Below are positions 30,649-41,640 of a DNA stretch of 64,000 nt, piece after piece. The notes under the pieces were generated by a model that was not told the DNA's origin, made no database searches, and was given only the letters and a program-made list of their open reading frames with translations. The stretch spans positions 11,956,708 through 12,020,707 of the forward strand of contig OY783199.1 in the NCBI GenBank assembly GCA_963678675.1, in the 5' to 3' direction. The DNA is from Xiphydria camelus (Eukaryota > Arthropoda > Insecta > Hymenoptera > Xiphydriidae). The stretch's first letter is position 1; each line of letters opens with the position of its first letter. A program made the position numbers and the translations under genes.

Positions 30649-31066
30649 TTACATTATTTGTTTGATGACATTTGTGGAAAAAATCGGAGCTGTCGTATCT
30701 AAAATTATCACCTTTTCTACCATGGATACGCTGTCACTAACAAGCTCTCGAATTATAGCAAAGTATTCAAATCTACAGTTACAATTAGGTTGTTCGCATC
30801 GACAATTAAAATATTTGACGAAGCACCAAATCGAACCCATTTTGGTAACTCCCATCATCATAATATTTGACTATAGATGTAGAAGTCTTCCTTGTCCGCC
30901 TGTATGTTTCTGAGATATGAAGTTTATTATTTTTTAATAAACGTAAAAACTGCCACAGATGTACACCATCAACGATTATTCTACTATTATTCAAACCGTT
31001 TACAATGATTACAGGAATTTCTCTCTTGTATTGTCTTATAATTTCCCACACTGTATCCATCCTCAC
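30649..31066 (-). pseudogene. Uncharacterised coding relic
   Basis: Two overlapping minus-strand frames give GVHLWQFLRLLKNNKLH and KTSTSIVKYYDDGSYQNGF, then after a frame change CRCEQPNCNCRFEYFAIIREL. The FEYFAIIREL segment resembles EYSHLAIIREI at 8421-8651, so both may be decayed copies of one gene. I do not recognise the family. Cysteine clustering suggests a metal-binding segment. At least one frameshift. Confidence 0.35.
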
Positions 31067-31377
31067 AAACTTTCTCTATTATTTTTGATTGCTTTTTTCT
31101 TATTTAGACACAAATTTGGTATATTTTCATTTTGAATTCGTTCTAGATCTATATGTAGTAAATACTGATGTCCATTACCGACTTGCGACCCTATTGGGAA
31201 TCAACACGGAGGCGTGGCCTATTTAACATGGCGGCGTTATCCTAGTCAAGTGACAGGCGTTAACACGCACGACAGTGCAATTTTTTTCCCTGTTGCCCTA
31301 TTTCGTTAATTTTTTCCACTTGTATTGACAATTCGAGTATGAGGATCCTCACCGCTGACATCTGTGCGTGAGCAGAC

Positions 31378-33283
31378 ACGAGTGCAACGCACCGAAATTT
31401 TATTGAAGGCGAGAAAATATTAAACGCCGGGCGTATTATTCGATGCGACAGATGTCAACCTGTTGGCGAGGAAGACGCTTATATAAAAGTAAAAGTATAC
31501 TGCCTGCAAACCTCAAGTTTGAAAGAGAATCCGCATGAGATTAATGCCACTTTCAGTACTGAAGGAAAGATTGTTGGCATCTGTTGTACTTGTAAAGCTG
31601 GATTGAGCCAAAAGTGCAAACACACTTTAGCAGTTTTATTATTTTGTACCAGGTAAGAAGTGTTTTTCAGACATTACATTACAGATGTATGCAGATTTAG
31701 TAACCATTATTCTTTCTTGATAAAGAAATGATACAAATGACTTGAAGGTTCTGTCATGTACGGACAAGAAGTGTGCCTGGAGTGATCCGCACAAAAAGTC
31801 GTTGGAGAAATATAAGCCAATTCCATTGGAGGACCACGAGTGCTTCCAGGTTGAGTCTGCCGATGAGATGTCTGATGCTGAGGAAAGTGATATCATCAAA
31901 GCAATGATCTTGCAAGGAATCCCAGAGTCAGCATTTACAAAGCACACGTAAAAATAATTTGTTTTCAGTTCGATGCAAATAACTTGACACGCACATTAAT
32001 ATGTATCTGAACTGATGAGGCTCTATAAAGAAAATTATCTTTGTCACAGGTCTGAATTCTAAACAGAACGAACATGAGTTTGACTTTGATGTTTTAAACC
32101 AAATTTGGTGCATAATAATACTAATTACTGGTTTTTATCACATGCATTGATTACAGCTTGCAATTTCATTGCAAACTGTAATTAATTCATGCAAATGCAG
32201 CGAATGAGTGGTTTGCCTGAATTGTATAAATCATGACAACAAATATTTTCTGTTTGTTCTTTAACATGCGTGTTGAAAAACAAGCAGGAAAAAATTATTA
32301 ATACAGTTAAAATATGACTATCTCGTATGATAGCAATATTTTACCAGTTTTTAAAATTAATGTATTGAGTTTTGTTTCATGTTTGTATATAATTTTAACG
32401 TTCTTGTCTGTGTGTTATTGGGATGTTGGTAGGTTCGGAAGGCATTCTCCTGTCCTCGTAGACTGTCCTGTCATCGTACCTGATTCCCAAAAAATCTTCT
32501 GGCTACTATTTTTGAATACCAAAGATCTGAGTTTATGGAAAGTCTAGCAAAATCCAGTTGCCCTCCTATCAGGGAATGCTGTAAAAACTTTTTGACTGAA
32601 TTAGAGGGAGACGAGAAGGCGATTTGTTTGGAAAGCATGGAATCGTTTTCGGTTTGGATGCATGAAATAAAATTTAGAATAACAGGTTCCAGGTCTTACG
32701 AGGTGTATACCTATACTAAGAACAGAAATCCCGATTGGTGCAAGAAATCCGCGAATTATTTTACTCCGAAAGAATTTAGCAATACGTACGTTGAACACGG
32801 AACAGAAAATGAATCTCTGGCTCGCACAAAATATTAAATAGTACCTAACTTCGGAAAAAGTAGTTGAATGTGGATTTATCGTGTCACAGCAAAATCGGTG
32901 GATAGGGTACTCTCCTGATGGAGTAATATTCAAACATATATAACAGACCGTACAAGCTTCTCGAAATAAAATGCCCTTATAACGGGAAAACCTCGACTAT
33001 CGATAGCGTCGTAAAAAGTTTAAACTGGCTGGCAATAACAGAAAACAGTATCAGTATAAAAACGAAACATAAATACTATGCTCAAGTGCAGCTAGGCATG
33101 GCTGTTCTAAACATCGAACGAACCGATCTCGTGCTATTCGCACCTTTCGATAATACCATGCTAATTCTGCCGGTGCTTTTCAATGCGAGTTACACTAAGG
33201 AAATGTGTTTTGCACTAAAGAGCGTGCTTATTTTAACCATATGTTGCATGAGGCATGTTCAAATAATACTTAGGCATATTTAA
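31378..33283 (+). pseudogene. SWIM zinc finger plus YqaJ-like nuclease, broken
   Basis: Segment 1 (about 31378-31655) reads RNFIEGEKILNAGRI and later CTCKAGLSQKCKH, a C-x-C-x7-C-x-H SWIM finger, and ends at a GTAAGA donor. Segment 2 (to 31951) reads LSCTDKKCAW and an acidic DEMSDAEESD. Segment 3 (about 32535-32837) contains FRITGSRSYEVYTY and DWCKKSANYF, the conserved approach to the nuclease. Segment 4 has GYSPDGV at about 32902, then after a stop and frame change LLEIKCPYNG at about 32951 and YYAQVQLGM at about 33080. The aspartate, the E-x-K pair and the Q are the expected YqaJ/lambda-exonuclease-type active-site residues. TAA codons at 32835 and 32941 and at least one frameshift inactivate it. 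Such nucleases are transposon accessories of unknown precise role. No SAP exon is seen upstream. Confidence 0.8.
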
Positions 33284-33440
33284 TAACGATAGACACGTTC
33301 ACATGTACACTCAAAAACATGTATTACAAAACCATATACATATCCGTAAATAAATTATGAAGAAAAACACTTATACACGAATGTGTCTATTTATTTACAG
33401 TGTATCGAATAGTGGTATTAATGCATTAATGCAATAACAA

Positions 33441-35520
33441 TTAAAACTTATTGTCTTTTAGAATAGGAGATCCCAAGTTCACTGTTCCACATATTATCGT
33501 AAAAAGTCTAATTTTTTTCCCGAGTTGAGCCGGAAGCCTGTCTCCGAGAATTTTGAAAGTTTTCAGTCTTTGGTTTGACCGCTCCACGTGGACTCTCGCT
33601 TTCGCGATTTGAGCAGTTAATAGCGCGTCAGAAGCAGAGGATTGTTTCTGTTTTTTCAGAAAAGGAGGACGTATTACTTTCAGATAATTTTTTCTGCAGA
33701 TTTCATCAATAAGAAAGCCTTTATCTACCATCACACAATCATTCCTCTGCAACTTTTCTACTATTGTACTCGCTTCGAATATAGCTTTATCAGAAGATCT
33801 ACCCCCATATGGTTTGCTAATAAACGAAATGAGGCCAACAGGAGTGACTCCGGTAATGAATTTTACCGTGTACGCGTGCTTTTGTAAAAAGAATACGTCA
33901 TGATTTGACAGCAAAGATTCTTCGGCTTTTGCAAAAATATCTCGGTGCAATCTATCACAACACGAGTATCTTCAAAACCTTGAAAACATTTCGGAATATT
34001 TCACAAAATGTCGGCTTTAGAGGGCCAAGGAATAGCCACTTGAAGACATCGACTCAAAACTTTTAGCATTTTGTAAAAGATTCTTCTGCAGCTCTGAGCA
34101 CTGTAGGCGTGGGACAAAATTGCCAGCAAAGCGTAGGTATGACAAGTTGTATTTCAATTTCAAATAAGTCATTAAAATGTATTTCTCGAGAGTTGATTTA
34201 GACTTTGCAACATGAGGTTTTACAGTGTGAACGATATTTACGATTAGATTTAGGATTTTTAAATTTTCAATTCCAGTAAGAGTACTCAGTTGCCTGTCAG
34301 TTTTTATTAGAGAGTGAAGAGTTGGTGAGATGTCCCCACTTTGAACTTGAATACCGACATCGACAGACGACATGGTCTCTGGTGAAAATTCATGTTCTGT
34401 ATTTGTTTCAGTACGCGAAACTGTGGCTAATTCCTTATCTATAGTGTTTTGTGCATTTGTAGAGTTTTGTGCATCCTCCGCAGAAGGGTCTTGTATTCTT
34501 CGTTTTTTAATTTCTTCATCTTCTCGTTTTTTCTCATCTCTATCTAATAGCCTCTTTCGACGATATTCATTCGCCTTGTTATTTGTATTTCTATCTGTTA
34601 TGTGTTTAGCGTATTAAGCGATTAGCGATGGGAGCAAGGTTGAGAGAATGCAGAAAAGCGGGGAAAGAGAAATGAATTGAGCCGCGTGTAACGTACGAAA
34701 ATTCGAGAGTCACGTTTATTGATATCACCTTAGCGGATTGTATTCGACGACTGACAATAGCTCGTCGTTCGTCCAAGCGCGGGCCTCGAGGTGGGAGGCG
34801 ACGAGATAGAAAAAACGAGAGTCGGTAAGCGCGATATTACCGACGTGATTATTTAAAGTTTTGTTTCCCTTTTGCCGGAACACTATCAGTTGATCGTTTC
34901 GGCAAATTGCACGACGGGACTGCTGTTTTTTTTCAAACGTTTTCTCATCGATGGTTCATCTACATTAGAAAGATTACAATAATTAATAATGTTTAGGTCT
35001 TCAAAAACTTCATTTTAGTACAAAAATCTGAGAAAATCATTGTACAAAGTTCAGTTAACAAATGCCACCGTATGCAAGAAAATTAAAAAATCAGTCGACG
35101 AAGGCCCATCTACAAAGCTAGGATACGAAACCCACTGAATGCACCAAATAAGATAAGGCTAGTTGAAAGAAATATATTCTATAATAAGCAATGACAATTA
35201 TAAAATACATTTTGTACTAAATTTGTGGCTTGAATATTTCTAACCTGGTAGTACGTAGTCGTTTTTGTTGAAGTGTAGAGAACATAACCTCATCGACTTG
35301 CTGACAGCTTTGCCAATTTTTATCGCTCGAATCCACGCGGTTACTCCATCGATCTTTTCTAACGTTCCAAATTTGTTGACAATATCAACAAAATCCTTCC
35401 CAGGTTTCGGAAACTTGTGGAATTTGACTGTCAAGTCTTGCGTACCTTTACTCGAGCACCCGTACACACAACAGAAAGATTTGTCGGACCTAACTTTTGG
35501 CCAAAATCTAGAGCCTTCGC
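33441..35520 (-). pseudogene. THAP-domain DDE_4 transposase, broken
   Basis: Exon 1 (about 35520-35247) encodes a THAP zinc finger: CCVYGCSSK, VKFHKFPK, then LCSLHFNKNDY, the C2CH pattern, ending at a CCAG/GTTAGA donor. The middle (about 34600-34020) gives a basic coiled coil and LKLKYNLSYLRFA, the helix-turn-helix before the catalytic core. The core (about 34010-33441) has VIDCTEIF with the first Asp, VMVDKGFLID with the second, and VHVERSNQRLKTF with the Glu; all three acids are present. Stops in the 34010 region and a one-base shift in a T run near 33943 break it. The intron between exon 1 and the middle carries extra sequence (34618-34960). Confidence 0.85.
34618..34960. other. GC-richer insertion in the THAP transposase intron
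   Basis: It interrupts AT-rich intron sequence with phrases such as GTCGTTCGTCCAAGCGCGGG and GCCGGAACACTATCAG. No inverted termini or open frame. Could be a solo LTR fragment or a MITE remnant; not resolved. Confidence 0.3.
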
Positions 35521-35655
35521 ATTCAGGTCCCGAAATTTCTATTTTATGTACGCACGATTTATTTCGACAATAAATAAGTCAGCACACCATTATTCCTCGA
35601 GAAAATCTGCAAAATCCCATGCTTCCCAATATAAACGTCGGATCGCGACTGGGAT

Positions 35656-36036
35656 AGAGCAGTTAGAAAATTTGCCACCAGAGGTCAGGGTGCTAAATGT
35701 GATTTCCCAATATACCTGGTGCCATGAACAAGGTTTAATATTTTAGCATTCATATCTTCATATTCGTAACAAGTATGAGCCCACAACGGTCCTAACTCTC
35801 TTACGCTATTAGCCAAATGTAATAGCAAATGAACATGAATCGATGTGTTTTACACCATATAAATCCTGGAATTCTCTCACAAATCGAATGATAAGGTCCT
35901 CTGCAACATGTATTATATTTTCATTAATTTTATCTGCACTTAATAAAAACATTGGAAATACCAATCGCAAATAGTGATTGAAATATTCCCTAGTCATTAT
36001 TCCTTCAAACACTGGGATTGAATAATAATAAAACAA
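35656..36036 (-). pseudogene. tnp2-like (CACTA-type) transposase, C-terminal half
   Basis: Minus frame from about 36036 reads SIPVFEGIMTREYFNHYLRL, then REFQDLYGVKHIDSC. After a frameshift near 35820 it continues LANSVRELGPLWAHTCYEYE and LVHGTRYIG. This order (IP.L.GI...Y..H, then V..LGPLWAHS.F.FE..NG..L..L.HGT) is that of the C-terminal half of tnp2-like transposases. Its beginning continues exactly where the fragment at 41248-41640 ends (KASELKNFLK). It is therefore the downstream half of one gene split by about 5.2 kb. Stops and the frameshift make it inactive. Confidence 0.75.
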
Positions 36037-36037
36037 A

Positions 36038-36262
36038 CAACAAAACGTGTGGCCGCCACACGCGGAAGAAGTGAAATTTCGATACCAGTTCCTCTGAATT
36101 TGATTCTGGTGGTATTAGTTTCAATTGGCTCTATACAAGTCTTTTACTATGCTTCTTCGTAGAGCCAATTGAAACTTATACCATCGGAATCAAATTCAGA
36201 GAAACTGGTATCGAAGTTTCACTTCTTCCGCGTGTGGCGGCCACACGTTTTGTTGTTTTTTT
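36038..36262. mobile_element. Palindromic element with CCACACGCGGAAGAAGTGAA arms
   Basis: The left arm AACAAAACGTGTGGCCGCCA through GAAGTGAAATTTCGATACCAG is matched inverted at 36190-36260. A central hairpin AGCCAATTGAAAC lies inside. A partial relative with TTTCACTTCTTCCGCG is at 50540-50575. It sits exactly at the break point of the split tnp2-like gene. Confidence 0.85.
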
Positions 36263-36329
36263 TCTCACCCTCAACTGTGCTCAGATCCATCAATGTTTGA
36301 TTGAGTTGACGTGCGTCATTTTTATAAGT

Positions 36330-36620
36330 ATAAGTCCCTAGCATAGTTAGTCTTTAGAGAGCGCTTGACGCTCTCGGGCAGCGCGCAGTGGACACTGGCC
36401 TGCTCGCGGGGGATTGGTACGGCGGAGCGTCGAGCACGTCACGTCGCGCCAATCAGGGAGACTCCCGCAAGTCGCCCCCACTCGACCGTTACCGGCCAAT
36501 AGGACCGATAACGGTCCCCTCCGCGTTAGGTATATAAGAGCGGGCGTTGAGCGTAGCGGGGATTCCGGCGTTGAGGGAGACGCCTGGATCTTCCTCAGTC
36601 CTTCTTAGGACTCTTCCAAT
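36330..36620 (+). promoter_or_regulatory. GC-rich promoter-like segment with CCAAT and TATA boxes
   Basis: A GGCCAAT box at about 36493 and a TATATAAGAG box at about 36531 are spaced as in a Pol II promoter; GC-rich sequence surrounds them. It ends where the element at 36621 starts. It may be an LTR or the 5' region of a transposon; no coding sequence or partner LTR supports a choice. Confidence 0.4.
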
Positions 36621-36912
36621 TAGGTGCCCATACACACAGAGGTCGAACTGTCGGTTTGGAACGGCGCGGTTCGAACCGGCAGTTTTACCTTTCAGTTAGT
36701 GGGCGCGCGACGCGCCAGATCGAACCGTCAGGCTGACCCGTCAGTCCAGACCGACGGGAAAAACTGCCGCCGTCCACTAACATGCGTTTTAGCACGACAG
36801 ACGGAACGTCGGTTCGTACCGCTTAATATCATCCTAATCTAACCGAAAGCGCTATTTAGGCCCTTCGTTCACCGACAAGATAAACCGACAATTCTGTGTG
36901 TATGGGCACCTA
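36621..36912. mobile_element. Inverted-repeat element with GGTGCCCATACACACAGA termini
   Basis: TA followed by GGTGCCCATACACACAGAGG at the left, and the inverse ending GGGCACC followed by TA at the right, consistent with TA target duplication. Arms continue GGTCGAACTGTCGGTTTGGA with partial inverse at 36850-36890. Two tandem copies of a related terminus occur at 38841-39047. Confidence 0.75.
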
Positions 36913-36968
36913 TTTAAAAATATCGTCGTAGACGTTTGGATTTTTATGTTAATATTTATTAGAGAAAA

Positions 36969-37160
36969 ATGCTCAAAACCGGCGAACAAGAATTCTGTAT
37001 GAAGCTTGTTGAAGCGGTTGAAAAGTATCTGTGTTTATATAATTATAAACTACCTGAATATTCGAGGAAAGATATGTGAAAAAGGTATAGGCGGGATGTG
37101 GCTAGCGGCATGAAAGAAAATTTCGTTTTAAACGCTTCTTTTTGACATCTTGAAAACAAC
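36969..37160 (+). pseudogene. MADF-domain relic
   Basis: From ATG 36969 the frame reads QEFCMKLVEAVEKYLCLYNY and LPEYSRKDM, then a TGA, and in the same frame RRDVASGM. This matches the first helix and the LPEYSRKD / AW.DVA segment of MADF (Myb/SANT-like adf-1) domains, which bind DNA. The stop and loss of the tryptophan-containing helix inactivate it. In insects MADF domains are frequent both in host factors and as partners of DNA transposons. The setting among transposons favours the latter. Confidence 0.6.
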
Positions 37161-38840
37161 TGCAGGGAAAAATCACCCTCGATTTACAGGAATTTGCTTT
37201 AATTAATGGGATGTAATGAAACGTATTGGCCGAAAGGTATGTTCCGGACCTTCGCAGGTAGACTGACGAGTCCCGTAATTTGCATTTTTCCATATGTAGC
37301 AGCACCGTATTCCTTACTGGCAAGCAGATGTAGGAAAATTTTAGTTAGTTTTCGTTTTAGTTATGCAGAAAACTTTTGTCAGGTCGAAAATACACAGATG
37401 ATTACCGTCACAGTTTGGGATGACGCTGGGTATTTCCCCAGTCCCGCAAAACCTATATTTTCCCAGTCCCGCAATACCTATATTTCGGCTCCTTTTATGC
37501 CGGCAGTACATAGAGTCAAAGAAAGCGAAAGCGTAAATGGAGTAATAAATGGGATAAGCGTAAAGAAAGGTAATCCTCGCGTCTCAGGTACTCCTCACCT
37601 CGGGATGTCTCGCGCTCGGGTCTCCTCAGCGAGCGTATACTGCCCATAAGGGGGCACTGCCCTCATAAAGAACCTTTGCAAAAATTGTTCGGAAAATTTG
37701 TGTAATAATAAAATAATCGATAATCGATATTGAACATGAAAATATAATTATTATTACAGGGTAGAAGTATGTAATAGTAATTCACCGGTCTCTCTCATGC
37801 AAAACGATGATGAAGATTATTAATTTCAGAATATCCTTAGATATAATTCATTACTTTTAATAACCTCTTGCAATTTTATAAAGCCTTAATTCATTAAAAA
37901 ATAGTAAAATAAATTATTAAATCTTCCAACATTTTTTTTTTCATCTGTCACGTTTTGTGTCCAACTTGAACGTAATTTTTCTGTTGATTAGTATTATAAC
38001 TAAAATTAGTAAAATTTATAAAAAACCGAGGTTTAATTGCTATTTTCAACGATTTCATTCTATACGAGATTGAGATTATCTCTCTGACGCATGAACTCAC
38101 GTCGCGTTATCCTTGTCGCACCTGCGGGAAACGCTAAACTCGAGCTTCTCGACTCCGAAACGAAGCAATACTCAATTATTTTGGTAAACTAATAATTTTG
38201 AAAATTATGTTTATATCAAGTGAGTATTTAAAAAAGGAGTACATTGAATTTTCTACGAAAAAAACCTTTTTCGCTATTAAAACGTGTAAATGCACTTTTG
38301 ATGCTCTGGCGTAAAACTGAAAAAATTGACAAATTTTTGTTTCTGATGATTGCAATATTTCATTACTTTTAAAACAAAACAAAAATCATCGAAAAATACC
38401 AATTTTTAGTGAAGCTAGAGGCATTTGTTTACAAGAGCGCGCGGACGCTACGGCGCGTATTTATATATAAAATTCAATATCTCGAGAACTATTCATCGTA
38501 ACAAAATGAGATAAAAACCAATCGTTTCGTCTTGAAATTCTCTAAATTTTTTCTGGAGCATGTCTCGATAACTTGTCAATAGTTTTCGAGATATTTAAAG
38601 AAAAAGCCGTACAAAAAATACATTTTTATTAAAAATTAAAAAGCAAACTTTGGCTTTATGTCACATTTGTTCTATATATTTTTCCGAGTATTTTAAAAAA
38701 AGAAGAATTAAAATCGTACACTTATAAAGTACAAGCGCAACAAAATCGATTTTCTCAGCCCGTCTACTGTCGGTCGACACTACGGGTCTATCTGCATTTT
38801 TGCGGCCGGCCGGCCTGTCAGTTTTACCCGCGGGTTTCTA
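37161..38840. other. Unassigned intergenic stretch
   Basis: AT-rich with a few low-significance frames. The 37206-37649 frame has a twofold TTTTCCCAGTCCCGCAA repeat around 37436-37475 but no recognisable domain. From about 38400 to 38760 the text (ATATCTCGAGAACTATTCAT, TCGATAACTTGTCAATAG) looks like old non-coding repeat. No inverted termini found. Confidence 0.45.
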
Positions 38841-39047
38841 TTCTGCGTTAGTGGACGACAACGGTTAAAACCGACGGATCGACCCGACGGTTCGAACTGC
38901 CGTTCCAAACCGACAGATTCGACCTCTGTGTGTATGGGCACCTATTCTGCGTTAGTGGACGACGACGGTTAAAACCGACGGATCGACCCGACGGTTCGAA
39001 CTGCCGTTCCAAACCGACAGTTCGACCTCTGTGTGTATGGGCACCTA
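38841..39047. repeat. Tandem duplication of a 104-base terminal segment
   Basis: TTCTGCGTTAGTGGACGAC through CTCTGTGTGTATGGGCACCT occurs at 38841-38944 and again at 38945-39047, nearly identical. The last 45 bases of each unit are the right terminus of the element type at 36621-36912. Confidence 0.9.
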
Positions 39048-39093
39048 ATAGACGACTCTCGATTCGCATTTGGGTTCCCTTATCTTTCTCCCC

Positions 39094-39520
39094 TTTTCCT
39101 TCCGCGGCGTTTTCACGCCTTTCCTTCGCCTCCTTCCGCGGCGTTTTCACGCCTTCCCCGACCGCGGCGTCTTCGCGCCTTCCACCGCTTCCTTCCGCGG
39201 CGTTTTCACGCCTTTTCCCGACCGCGGCGCCTTCGCGCCTTCCACCTTTTCCCTTCCGCGACGTTTTCACGCCTTTCCTTCGTCTCCTTCCGCGGCGTTT
39301 TCACGCCTTCCCCGACCGCGGCGCCTTTGCGCCTTCCACCGCTTCCTTCCGCGGCGTTTTCACGCCTTCCCCGACCGCGGCGCCTTCGCGCTTTCCACCG
39401 CTTCCTTCCGTGGCGCCCTTGCGCCTTTCCCTCGACCGCGGTGCCCTCGCGCCTTTTCCCCGACCGCGGCGCCTTCGCGCCTTTCCTTCCGCGGCCCCTT
39501 TGCGCCTTTCCCTTTTCCGT
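39094..39520. repeat. GC-rich minisatellite
   Basis: Alternating TTCCGCGGCGTTTTCACGCC and CCCGACCGCGGCGCCTTCGC units with a basic period of about 33-35 bases and a higher-order unit near 68. Because stop codons are absent from the unit, long frames appear in all three plus frames and on minus. They are all repeat artefacts. Confidence 0.9.
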
Positions 39521-39950
39521 TCCCCGCACGCGTGTCAGTGTGAATTTAATTCCTTCTCTCCATCCTCGATTTCGTCTGTACTATTTAGTTTTCGGTACCT
39601 GGTACCTTCGTCATCGCTTTCTTTATACGTTGCCTCTGACGAAACTCTTTTGCCCGTTGTTTTCCTGTTTTTGCTATAATAATTTTAATATAACACACAC
39701 GCGAAAGAATGTTCAGTGTTCATTCACGTTTACGAAATGGAAAGTTTATTTAACACGTTGCCTGTCACTGTACTATTTCGACCGTTCTGTGGCCTTTTTT
39801 GCAATAATAATTATAAATTAACACACATACACGCGCGCGCGAAAGAATGTACATGCACGGTGGTTACTCGAGAAAAGTCGCGACTCCGATCACAGACTAC
39901 ACGAGCTCGGTATGGCCGGCCACTCGACGCGGTAAAATCCGGAAAACTAA

Positions 39951-40275
39951 GGCTTAACTCACACGGTGCGACTTCACTGCGACAGAAGTGTCGCACTCGG
40001 TCGGACCCGGTCGAGAGTACGTCGCACGCGGCAAATCAGCATGGAGACGTAGCGAAGCACTCACACGGTGCGACTTCCCTGCGACAGCAGTGCGACACGC
40101 ACCTCGCGCTTGTCTGTATGACATATACAGTGGCGCTGTCGCTGTGTTAGTTTGCCGCGCATCTGCTCACGCGGTGGGACAAAACTGTCGCAGGAAAGTC
40201 GTCGATTCCTGCGACAGCGTGCATCAGTTCTGTCGCACTGCTCTCGCAGTGAAGTCGCACCGTGTGAGTTAAGCC
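39951..40275. mobile_element. PIF/Harbinger-type MITE, TAA target duplication
   Basis: TAA at 39948-39950 and 40276-40278 flank termini GGCTTAACTCACACGGTGCG and the exact inverse. Subterminal CGACTTCACTGCGA and inner repeats of GGTGCGACTTCCCTGCGACA occur. Non-coding, 325 bases. Confidence 0.85.
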
Positions 40276-40278
40276 TAA

Positions 40279-41247
40279 AAATGCGACAAACGAAATACAA
40301 ACAACTCACAAGTAACTCTGCGCCCTCTAGTCTGGCTTCTCCCAAGGATACGCCCAAAAAGGGTCCTAAACGCTAGATTTATGGTTAGCCTAAACAAGGT
40401 GCGACACTGCGTCGCCTCGTAATATGAACAATAGCTTCCATTGCCCGAAGAAACCCTCTCGAGCAACACAAACCAGACCTCCTCTGCACAGTCTAAACAG
40501 CGATTGATTTTTGCTTCATTTATTCTTTAGTTTCAAATTAATAACTATAACATGTGCGATCAAGAGTAGATCTCTTCGAGGTCGACTGGTGGATTTAAAC
40601 CGTATCGGTTATTTGAAATGATTTAACATTGCACTCCTAATGTTACTGGCGATTATATTGGATTCAAAGAGATACAGTAATTCCGTGATGTAGCCGTGGT
40701 TTACAATTAGATACACTGCGAGGTTGTTTTGAGGGAAAGGTGTGGGACTGCGAACGCATTCGCAACCCCCATTCACCAAAACATACCGCCCGCCTCGCTG
40801 TTGCGACCGATGTACAGATTAAATCTAGATTAGTGCGTTACTTAGGTTGCGATAATAGTGAGCGGTAAGAATTGACGTAGAAGTCCCCTTTGCGATGGAA
40901 CACATATATCGCGAGGCTGGCTCGCGAGGACGCCACGCAAGGCAGCCTCAAGACATTTTTGCCTCGGAATGTGTAGACAAACTAGGCAAGGCGTTCCAAC
41001 ACATGGCACGCTTCGCGCGGCGGCTTCGCGAGCCAGCCTCGCAAAGTCGACACATGGCTTTAACGTACGCACGGTCGGGAGCGGTGGAACGGGGCAGGAT
41101 CGCGGGCGGTGGAATGGGGCAGAGTCGACAGCGTGTTGGGACAGGGTCGAGTATGAGTGAGACACGGTCGAGAGCGGTAGAGTATGTGGGTTTCGTTACG
41201 ATTTTCGTCTCCTCGGGCGCGCATTCAGTACCCTCCGCAAAGAAGTT
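40279..41247. other. GC-variable stretch with one inverted repeat
   Basis: An inverted pair GCGAGGCTGGCTCGCGAG (about 40909) and its inverse (about 41026) encloses about 100 bases. From 41060 to 41170 there are repeated GGTCG(A/G)GAGCGGT-type phrases. No gene recognised. Confidence 0.5.
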
Positions 41248-41640
41248 TCACTTCAAAAAGTTTTTCAATTCGGACGCCTTCCAATGAATTAAATCATTGA
41301 TTGTCCTGGGCATTCGATTGATGAATTTTGGCGGTTTAATAATTTGCAATCGATTATTAATTTCATCAACATTTATTTGTAACGAAAATGGCCTATTACT
41401 AAAAGAACTATGGAAAAGTAATGTCAACATTTTTCTTACAACCACCATCCACGGCGTGCAGTCAATACACATTCCTCTTAAAAAATCAGGCATTATTTTT
41501 AACAATACTGTAGGTCTTTTAACCCCGAATTGAGGATTATCAGTTGTAGCTCGCAAGGCTAGTTCTTCGCATCGTCTTGTAGTTCGTAACTCGAAATTAT
41601 CAACGAATAAAATAGGGGAAAGTGGGGTAAGGTGGGGAGC
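41248..41640 (-). pseudogene. tnp2-like (CACTA-type) transposase, central fragment
   Basis: The minus frame contains RATTDNPQFGVKRPTVLLKI, where tnp2-like proteins have the V.GVKG.S.L segment, then DFLRGMCIDC at the position of the MH.VLLGV helix. It ends with RMPRTINDLIHWKASELKNF. At 41248 it stops within four codons of the point where the fragment at 36036 resumes (SIPVFEGIM). Upstream of 41640 the frame runs into G-rich low-complexity sequence, so the N-terminal half is lost. Together the two fragments are one gene interrupted by later insertions. Confidence 0.7.

Larger units (their letters stand above)
31165..35655. mobile_element. ISL2EU-type DNA transposon with two convergent genes
   Basis: The two gene products are the pair described for ISL2EU elements: a YqaJ-like nuclease with a zinc-binding N-terminal part (plus strand, 31378-33283) and a THAP/DDE_4 transposase (minus, 33441-35520). 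They converge with about 160 bases between the stops. Outer limits are approximate: a TATTGGGAA phrase following a GCGAC/GCGAT block at 31187-31201 has a diverged inverse at about 35622-35645. The right side runs directly into the C-terminal half of a tnp2-like transposase. Target duplication not identified. Confidence 0.75.

Noticed and set aside
30649..31066. Possible FLYWCH-type zinc finger
   Set aside because: Cysteine spacing and the tryptophan context do not match the FLYWCH pattern; left as an unrecognised relic.
38848..39821. Open frames of up to 262 residues in all three plus frames and on minus (Arg/Pro/Phe-rich)
   Set aside because: They lie on a GC-rich minisatellite with about 34-base units that lacks stop codons; overlapping long frames in every phase are a repeat artefact, with no domain.
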